Origin: Enteractinococcus sp.
GTDB taxonomy: Bacteria > Actinomycetota > Actinomycetes > Actinomycetales > Micrococcaceae
Assembly: GCA_029267455.1 (NCBI GenBank)
Contig: JAJUIX010000119.1
Coordinates: 1 to 5,000, forward strand
Length of the DNA stretch: 5,000 bases
Direction: 5' to 3'
Part shown: positions 4,540 to 5,000 of the stretch, in pieces
How positions within the stretch are numbered: the first letter of the stretch is position 1
How the letters are laid out: each line of letters opens with the position of its first letter
Position numbers and translations under genes: made by a program
Notes under the pieces: generated by a model
Databases searched by the model: none
Seen by the model: only the letters and a program-made list of their open reading frames with translations
Told to the model about the DNA's origin: nothing

Positions 4540-5000
4540 ATGAACCATGTTCGAGCCAAGCTCATGGCTGCCATCGCCATGCTCAGCCTGGTACTGACCG
4601 GCTGTGGTGGAAGCCAGACCCAAGCTGTCGTCTCAACAGGACCGCACGGTGAACCTGTTGAGGGAGGCAACCTGATCTTTGCCGAAGTCACGCCGATCAA
4701 CAACTGGCAGACTCAAGAAGCCTCATTCTATGAGGTCGCCAATGTGCTGAATTCGGTACTAGACCGACTGACGTACTTCGACCCGGAAAGCGGTGAACTC
4801 GTCGGGTGGATTGCCGAGGAATTCGAAATGAACGAAGACGCCACCGAGTTTGTGTTCACGATTCGCCAGGGTGTGACGTTTTCCGATGGCACACCCCTCG
4901 ACGCAGCAGCGGTCAAGGCCAATCTGGATGCACTCGGGCACGGGATTCCAGAGGAGCAAGTACCGGCCAATCCACACTTTATGTACTACGAATCTTCCGA
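4540..5000 (+). CDS. ABC transporter family 5 solute-binding lipoprotein (3' partial)
   Basis: Starts at ATG 4540, with AGAAGGGA (4526-4533) ending 6 nt before it, and is still open at the window end: 153 residues of an expected 500-600. Residues 1-22 are a lipoprotein signal peptide: RAK near the N-terminus, a hydrophobic stretch and the lipobox LTGC (19-22), so Cys22 should be lipidated and the protein anchored outside the cytoplasmic membrane. The mature part shows GGNLIFAEVTPINNW (about 42-56), LDRLTYFDPESGELVGWIAE (about 74-93) and FTIRQGVTFSDGTPLDAAAV (about 106-125), typical of the SBP_bac_5 family (peptide, nickel, glutathione and related binding proteins). It would deliver a ligand to an ABC importer, whose permease and ATPase genes probably lie just beyond the window. 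The SAM riboswitch in its leader suggests a sulfur-containing ligand such as a methionine peptide or an organosulfur compound; this is inference. Family assignment is firm, ligand unknown. Confidence 0.9.
   Translation, partial: MNHVRAKLMAAIAMLSLVLTGCGGSQTQAVVSTGPHGEPVEGGNLIFAEVTPINNWQTQEASFYEVANVLNSVLDRLTYFDPESGELVGWIAEEFEMNEDATEFVFTIRQGVTFSDGTPLDAAAVKANLDALGHGIPEEQVPANPHFMYYESS

Overview
The window looks like chromosomal DNA of a Gram-positive actinobacterium, probably of the Micrococcales or a related group. This rests on moderate-to-high GC, the style of the proteins, a lipobox lipoprotein and actinobacterial-type SAM riboswitch leaders; the genus cannot be named. The theme is sulfur acquisition: flavin-dependent monooxygenases of the kind that open organosulfur compounds, beside an ABC-transporter binding protein, with two S-adenosylmethionine (SAM) sensing RNA leaders between them.

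Layout. (1) 3-1124, + strand: 3' part of a DszC/SfnB-like acyl-CoA-dehydrogenase-fold monooxygenase whose start lies before the window. (2) 1166-2548, + strand: a complete class C flavin-dependent monooxygenase of the NtaA/SnaA/DszA family, 41 nt downstream and probably in the same operon. (3) 2642-2696: a long perfect-stem hairpin between convergent genes, probably a bidirectional terminator; it contains the stop codon of the next gene. (4) 2687-3916, - strand: a second, complete DszC/SfnB-like monooxygenase. (5) 3917-4539: a 623-base divergent intergenic region holding two related SAM riboswitches facing opposite ways, one (-) leading into the monooxygenase and one (+) into the gene at 4540, each followed by a hairpin that covers the Shine-Dalgarno sequence. 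Between the riboswitches are short repeats that could be promoter or operator elements. (6) 4540-5000, + strand: start of a family 5 extracellular solute-binding lipoprotein, cut by the window end.

How it may work together (inference): when SAM, and hence methionine/cysteine-derived sulfur, is low, both riboswitches are unbound and their 3' P1 strands can pair with the downstream hairpins, exposing the ribosome binding sites. The cell would then make the uptake lipoprotein and a monooxygenase that frees sulfur from an organic compound. High SAM would shut both off. The paired DszC-like and DszA-like enzymes recall two-step C-S cleavage (sulfide/sulfone oxidation, then desulfurisation), but the substrate cannot be read from the sequence. 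The two riboswitches lack the P4 helix of typical SAM-I and share a covarying 5-bp pseudoknot, which makes them the most informative part of the window.
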